The position numbers and the translations under genes are program-made. Positions 61,174 to 64,000 of a stretch of 64,000 nucleotides of DNA are shown piece by piece. How positions within the stretch are numbered: position 1 is the stretch's first letter; each line of letters opens with the position of its first letter. This DNA comes from Streptomyces litmocidini. Its GTDB lineage: Bacteria > Actinomycetota > Actinomycetes > Streptomycetales > Streptomycetaceae. The notes under the pieces were generated by a model. The model made no database searches and was not told the DNA's origin. It was given only the letters and a program-made list of their open reading frames with translations. The stretch is taken from positions 186,001 through 250,000 of the forward strand of contig NZ_BMTQ01000009.1 in assembly GCF_014649755.1 (NCBI RefSeq), given 5' to 3'.

Positions 61174-61601
61174 GGCCGGCCGCTTCTCCTTCGGGGCGCC
61201 CGTGCCGTTCGGCGTCCACCGACCCGTGGCCCCGAGAGCCGTGGGGCGCGATCCGTGCGGGAACGCCACTCCTTCCCGGCCTTTCCGGCGGCCCCGGCGC
61301 AGGTGGTCCGACCGTGTCGGGCAGGTGGGCCCCGAAGCCGTTCGCCACGCCTGAATCATCGATGGCCGCCGATCGAATTTCGCCGTCCGTCGCGCGGTTC
61401 AAATGTCTTGCCGCGGTTCTGGCGACGGAATCCGCAGAAGTCGCAAGGTGCGCGGACGTCTCTCATCCTTGCCGGCCTCATCTGCGTGAACGCCCACCCT
61501 GGGTGACCTGTCCGGCTTTCGCGAGCACCCGCCGAGGCGGCCGGTCCGAGCCAGGTGCGCCGTGCGGCGGCGACGTCCGGAGAGGGGCGACCCTTCGACC
61601 G
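61174..61601. other. Intergenic region upstream of the ATP-grasp operon
   Basis: No gene is seen. At 61357 it contains CATCGATGG followed by CCGCCGATCGAATTTCG, matching the block at 50015 upstream of arsL. The distance from this element to the operator is 250 bp here and 248 bp there, so the whole upstream region appears to be duplicated, with the middle part diverged. Confidence 0.55.
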
Positions 61602-61673
61602 TTCATCGATCTATTGACATAGATCGCTCGACCCTGGCAGGGTTCCGGCCGTCGGCCGACAGTGCCGTTGCCG
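61602..61673 (+). promoter_or_regulatory. ATP-grasp operon promoter/operator block (copy 2 of 2)
   Basis: The second copy of the arsL promoter block has a perfect inverted repeat CGATCTAT-TGAC-ATAGATCG (61607-61626) overlapping TTGACA (61614-61619). The conserved CTGGCAGGGTTCCGG stretch begins 27 bp after the start of the repeat, as in copy 1. The two operons are thus expected to answer to the same ArsR repressor. Confidence 0.78.
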
Positions 61674-61742
61674 ATCTGGTCCCCGCCCCGTTCCGTCGGC
61701 CGGCCCCGGCCCCGACCACACGTCGACGCAAAGGTTCCCACC

Positions 61743-63005
61743 ATGGCCGCCACGCCCCGCCCGCACTCGCCCACCACCGAGGCACCGGTCCTGCTCCTCA
61801 TGGGCAGCGGTGACCGCCGCTACCGGGAGTACATCGTGGCGGCCGTCTCGCGCCACTTCCGTCTGTGGCTCCTCGACGCCTACGAGCCCAGCTGGCAACT
61901 GCCGTACGTGGAGGGGACCTCGCTCCTCGACACCAAGGACCTCGACGCCCTCCTCGCCGAGGCGAAGAAGGTCATGCAACAGCTGCCCGTCGCGGGGGTC
62001 TTCACCTACGACGAGTCCCTCGTGCACACCGCCGCCCGCCTCGCCGAAGCCCTCGGCCTGCCCGGAAGCGCGCCCGACGCGGTGCTCTCCTGCCGGGACA
62101 AGGCGACCACGCGGGCACGGCTGACGGCCGCCGACGTGCCGCAGCCGGCCTGCACCCCGGTCTCCACGGCGGCCGAGGCGCGCCGTGCGGCCGAGGCGAC
62201 CGGCTATCCCGTGGTGGTCAAGGCCCGTGGACTCGCAGGCAGCCTCGGTGTCGTCCGGGCCGACCACGGCGACGCCGTCGAGGCGGCCTTCGATGCGGCC
62301 AGCTCCGCCCACTGGCCCGGAGTGCCCCGTTACGAGGCCGACGTCCTGGTCGAGGAGTACCTCACCGGTCCCGAGATCAGCATCGACGCGGTCGTCGTCG
62401 ACGGCGTGTGCACCCCGATGATCGTGGCGCGCAAGCAGACCGGCATGGACCCGTACTTCGAAGAGACCGGCCACACCGTCGACGCCGCCGACCCCCTCCT
62501 CCAGGACGTCGAGCTCCTGGACCAACTGCACCGCATCCACGAGGCGCTCGGTTTCGCACACGGTGCCACGCACACCGAGTTCAAGCTCACCCCCAAGGGA
62601 CCGCGCCTCGTCGAGATCAACGCGCGCCTCGGCGGCGACTTCATCCCCCTCATCGGGATGCTCGCCACCGGCACCGACCCGGCGGTCGCGGCCGCCCACG
62701 TGGCGGCGGGGCTCACTCCCGACACCGCGCCGAAGGAACGGAGGACCGCGGCCATCAGGTTCCTCTACCCGGAGGCCGACTGCGAGGCGGCCGAGGTGAC
62801 CGTCCGCACCGACCTCTTCGGGCCCACGGTGCACAGCGCGGTCGCGACGGCCGGCCCCGGCACCCGGCTGGCACTCCCGCCCCGGGCGTACATGAACCGG
62901 TACGGCTACGTCATCGCCGTCGGCGAGGACCCCGAGCAGGTGACCGCCGACCTGGAGGCCGCGCCCACCCTGGTCGCACTGCGGTCGCGTCCCCTGACCG
63001 ACTGA
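61743..63005 (+). CDS. ATP-grasp ligase (L-amino-acid-ligase-like) in arsenic cluster
   Basis: The ATG at 61743 (AAAGG upstream) gives 420 residues. The N-terminal domain has VLLLMGSGDRRYREYIVAAV. The ATP-grasp core has SCRDKATTRARLTAADVPQP, GYPVVVKARGLAGSLGVVRA (ATP lysine and flexible loop), VLVEEYLTGPEISIDAVVVD and THTEFKLTPKGPRLVEINARLGGDFIPLIG with the Mg-binding Glu-x-Asn. This matches carboxylate-amine ligases such as BacD and other dipeptide ligases of secondary metabolism. Its promoter is a copy of the arsL promoter, so it probably joins an amino acid to the arsenical product. The substrate is inferred from context only. Confidence 0.85.
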   Translation: MAATPRPHSPTTEAPVLLLMGSGDRRYREYIVAAVSRHFRLWLLDAYEPSWQLPYVEGTSLLDTKDLDALLAEAKKVMQQLPVAGVFTYDESLVHTAARLAEALGLPGSAPDAVLSCRDKATTRARLTAADVPQPACTPVSTAAEARRAAEATGYPVVVKARGLAGSLGVVRADHGDAVEAAFDAASSAHWPGVPRYEADVLVEEYLTGPEISIDAVVVDGVCTPMIVARKQTGMDPYFEETGHTVDAADPLLQDVELLDQLHRIHEALGFAHGATHTEFKLTPKGPRLVEINARLGGDFIPLIGMLATGTDPAVAAAHVAAGLTPDTAPKERRTAAIRFLYPEADCEAAEVTVRTDLFGPTVHSAVATAGPGTRLALPPRAYMNRYGYVIAVGEDPEQVTADLEAAPTLVALRSRPLTD

Positions 63006-63043
63006 CCGGTTCCACCTCTCAGGCCCCCAAGGAGCCACCGCCC

Positions 63044-64000
63044 GTGAGCAAGCCCTCCGACCAGCCGTCATTGCGCTGGGAAGACAACGCGATCGTCACC
63101 CTCGACCAGCGGGCGCTGCCCCACGAGAGGCGGCTGCTGCGCCTGGACACCGTGGACGACGTCGTCACCGCCATCACGACGCTCGCGGTGCGGGGCGCCC
63201 CCTCCATCGGACTCGCGGGCGCCCTGGGCGTCGCGCTCTCGGCGTACGCCCACTGCTCGCCCGACACCAGCGGCGGCGGGCGGCAGGCCGTGCGCGCCGA
63301 CGCCCGGCGACTCGCCGCCGCCCGCCCGACGGCCGTCAACCTGGCATGGGCCGTCGACCGGGCCCTCGGAAGGCTCGCCGACGGCCCGGACGCGGTCCTG
63401 GCCGAGGCCACCGCCATGATCGACGAGGACCGGGCGGTCAACCGGCAGATGGTCGCCCACGCGGTCCGGGCCGTACTGGACCGCTGCCCGCGGCGGTCCC
63501 TGCGACTCCTGACCCACTGCAACACCGGCCGGCTCGCGACCGCGGCCGTGGGCACCGCCCTCGGCACGATCCTCGCCCTCGCCGATGCCGGAAAGGTCGC
63601 CGAGGTCCTCGTCGACGAGACCCGGCCGCTCCTGCAGGGCGCCCGGCTGACGGCCTGGGAACTGGCAGAGGCCGGCGTGCCGCACCGCGTGTGTGTCGAC
63701 AGCGCGGCCGCCGCGGCCATGAGCCAGGGGCTCGTCGACTGCGTCCTCGTCGGAGCCGACCGGATCACCGCGCGCGGGGACGTGGCCAACAAGATCGGCA
63801 CCTACGGGCTGGCGATCGCCGCCGCCCACCACGGCATCCCCTTCATCGTCGTCGCCCCCGAGTCGTCGTGGGACAGGTCCCTCGTCGACGGCCGGGACAT
63901 CGTCATCGAGGAACGCGCCACGGACGAAGTGACCTCCTACGGCGAGATCCGCACCACGCCACGCGGTACACGCGCGTACAACCCCGCCTTCGACGTCACC
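63044..64000 (+). CDS. mtnA: S-methyl-5-thioribose-1-phosphate isomerase MtnA (3' end outside window)
   Basis: The GTG at 63044 with AAGGAG 10 bases upstream opens a frame of 319 codons that is still open at the window end. MtnA signatures are clear: TTLAVRGAPSIGLAGALGVA, LLTHCNTGRLATAAVGTALG (catalytic Cys), VDETRPLLQGARLTAWEL and LVGADRITARGDVANKIGTY (catalytic Asp). MtnA converts methylthioribose-1-phosphate to methylthioribulose-1-phosphate in methionine salvage. It lies 38 bp after the ATP-grasp gene, in the arsenite-controlled operon. Since ArsL chemistry releases methylthioadenosine, a dedicated salvage gene fits well (inference). Confidence 0.9.
   Translation, partial: MSKPSDQPSLRWEDNAIVTLDQRALPHERRLLRLDTVDDVVTAITTLAVRGAPSIGLAGALGVALSAYAHCSPDTSGGGRQAVRADARRLAAARPTAVNLAWAVDRALGRLADGPDAVLAEATAMIDEDRAVNRQMVAHAVRAVLDRCPRRSLRLLTHCNTGRLATAAVGTALGTILALADAGKVAEVLVDETRPLLQGARLTAWELAEAGVPHRVCVDSAAAAAMSQGLVDCVLVGADRITARGDVANKIGTYGLAIAAAHHGIPFIVVAPESSWDRSLVDGRDIVIEERATDEVTSYGEIRTTPRGTRAYNPAFDVT

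Noticed and set aside
50395..64000. Bisenarsan-type (PEP-mutase-like, polyketide) arsenic cluster
   Set aside because: No PEP-mutase-like, decarboxylase, or polyketide synthase gene is present in the window. The core is ArsL/ArsM-like instead.

Overview
The window is very GC-rich, with strong third-position G/C bias, many overlapping ATGA/GTGA gene junctions and a typical actinomycete gene content (OpcA, large catalase with C-terminal domain, DUF6098, ROK and TetR regulators, several P450s). It looks like an accessory part of a Streptomyces (or close relative) chromosome. Roughly a dozen gene fragments or frameshifted genes are scattered through it, so it is a region under turnover. No rRNA, tRNA, CRISPR array, insertion sequence or integrase was recognised.

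Layout. 1-10 kb: edge membrane protein, broken panE and winged-helix fragments, a ROK regulator, a WGR/beta-propeller pair, DUF350 and HdeD-type membrane proteins, a P450 fragment, a broken M20 peptidase, DoxX and a lone opcA. 10-14 kb: a repeat-rich spacer, a methyltransferase coupled to a P450, and, divergently, a second P450 whose stop codon overlaps an 18-bp gene for Met-Lys-Tyr-Trp-His. This second pair has the hallmarks of a biarylitide-type minimal RiPP system (MxYxH precursor plus one cross-linking P450). 14-25 kb: acetyl xylan esterase, STAS-like protein, catalase KatE, DUF6098, a proline-rich small protein, a lactate-dehydrogenase/TPP-enzyme operon and a ctaD remnant. 25-33 kb: a KimA-like APC transporter, a USP remnant, and a glycerolipid locus (glpD, tetR, alkyl-DHAP-synthase-like oxidase, diacylglycerol kinase). 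32-38 kb: a complete oligopeptide/nickel-type ABC importer. 38-46 kb: an unknown 438-residue protein with an Ala/Gly-rich membrane segment, an NmtR-like repressor divergent from a P1B-4 metal ATPase, VOC, SHOCT, DUF308 and CsbD proteins.

46-64 kb is the most striking part: an arsenic island. A Pst-like importer (PstS, fused PstC-PstA, ATPase) is divergent from an operon of a radical-SAM enzyme ending in RCCVKC (ArsL-like), a FemAB/GNAT-fold protein ending in SCCG, a G3E GTPase and an ArsM methyltransferase ending in TCC. After a stretch of decayed genes come arsenate reductase, ArsR, Acr3 efflux, an ArsO-type flavoprotein and two more ArsR repressors. A second operon then encodes an ATP-grasp ligase and MtnA (running off the edge). 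The two biosynthetic operons share an almost identical 72-bp promoter/operator block built on an inverted repeat.

Working model (inference): arsenate is imported by the Pst-like system and reduced by ArsC. ArsL adds the 3-amino-3-carboxypropyl group of SAM to As(III) and ArsM methylates it, giving arsinothricin or a relative. The FemAB-like and ATP-grasp enzymes then ligate amino acids, by analogy with bialaphos. MtnA helps recycle the methylthioadenosine released by ArsL, and ArsR proteins tie expression to arsenite. The peptide-ligation step and MtnA coupling would extend the simple arsL/arsM arsinothricin pathway.
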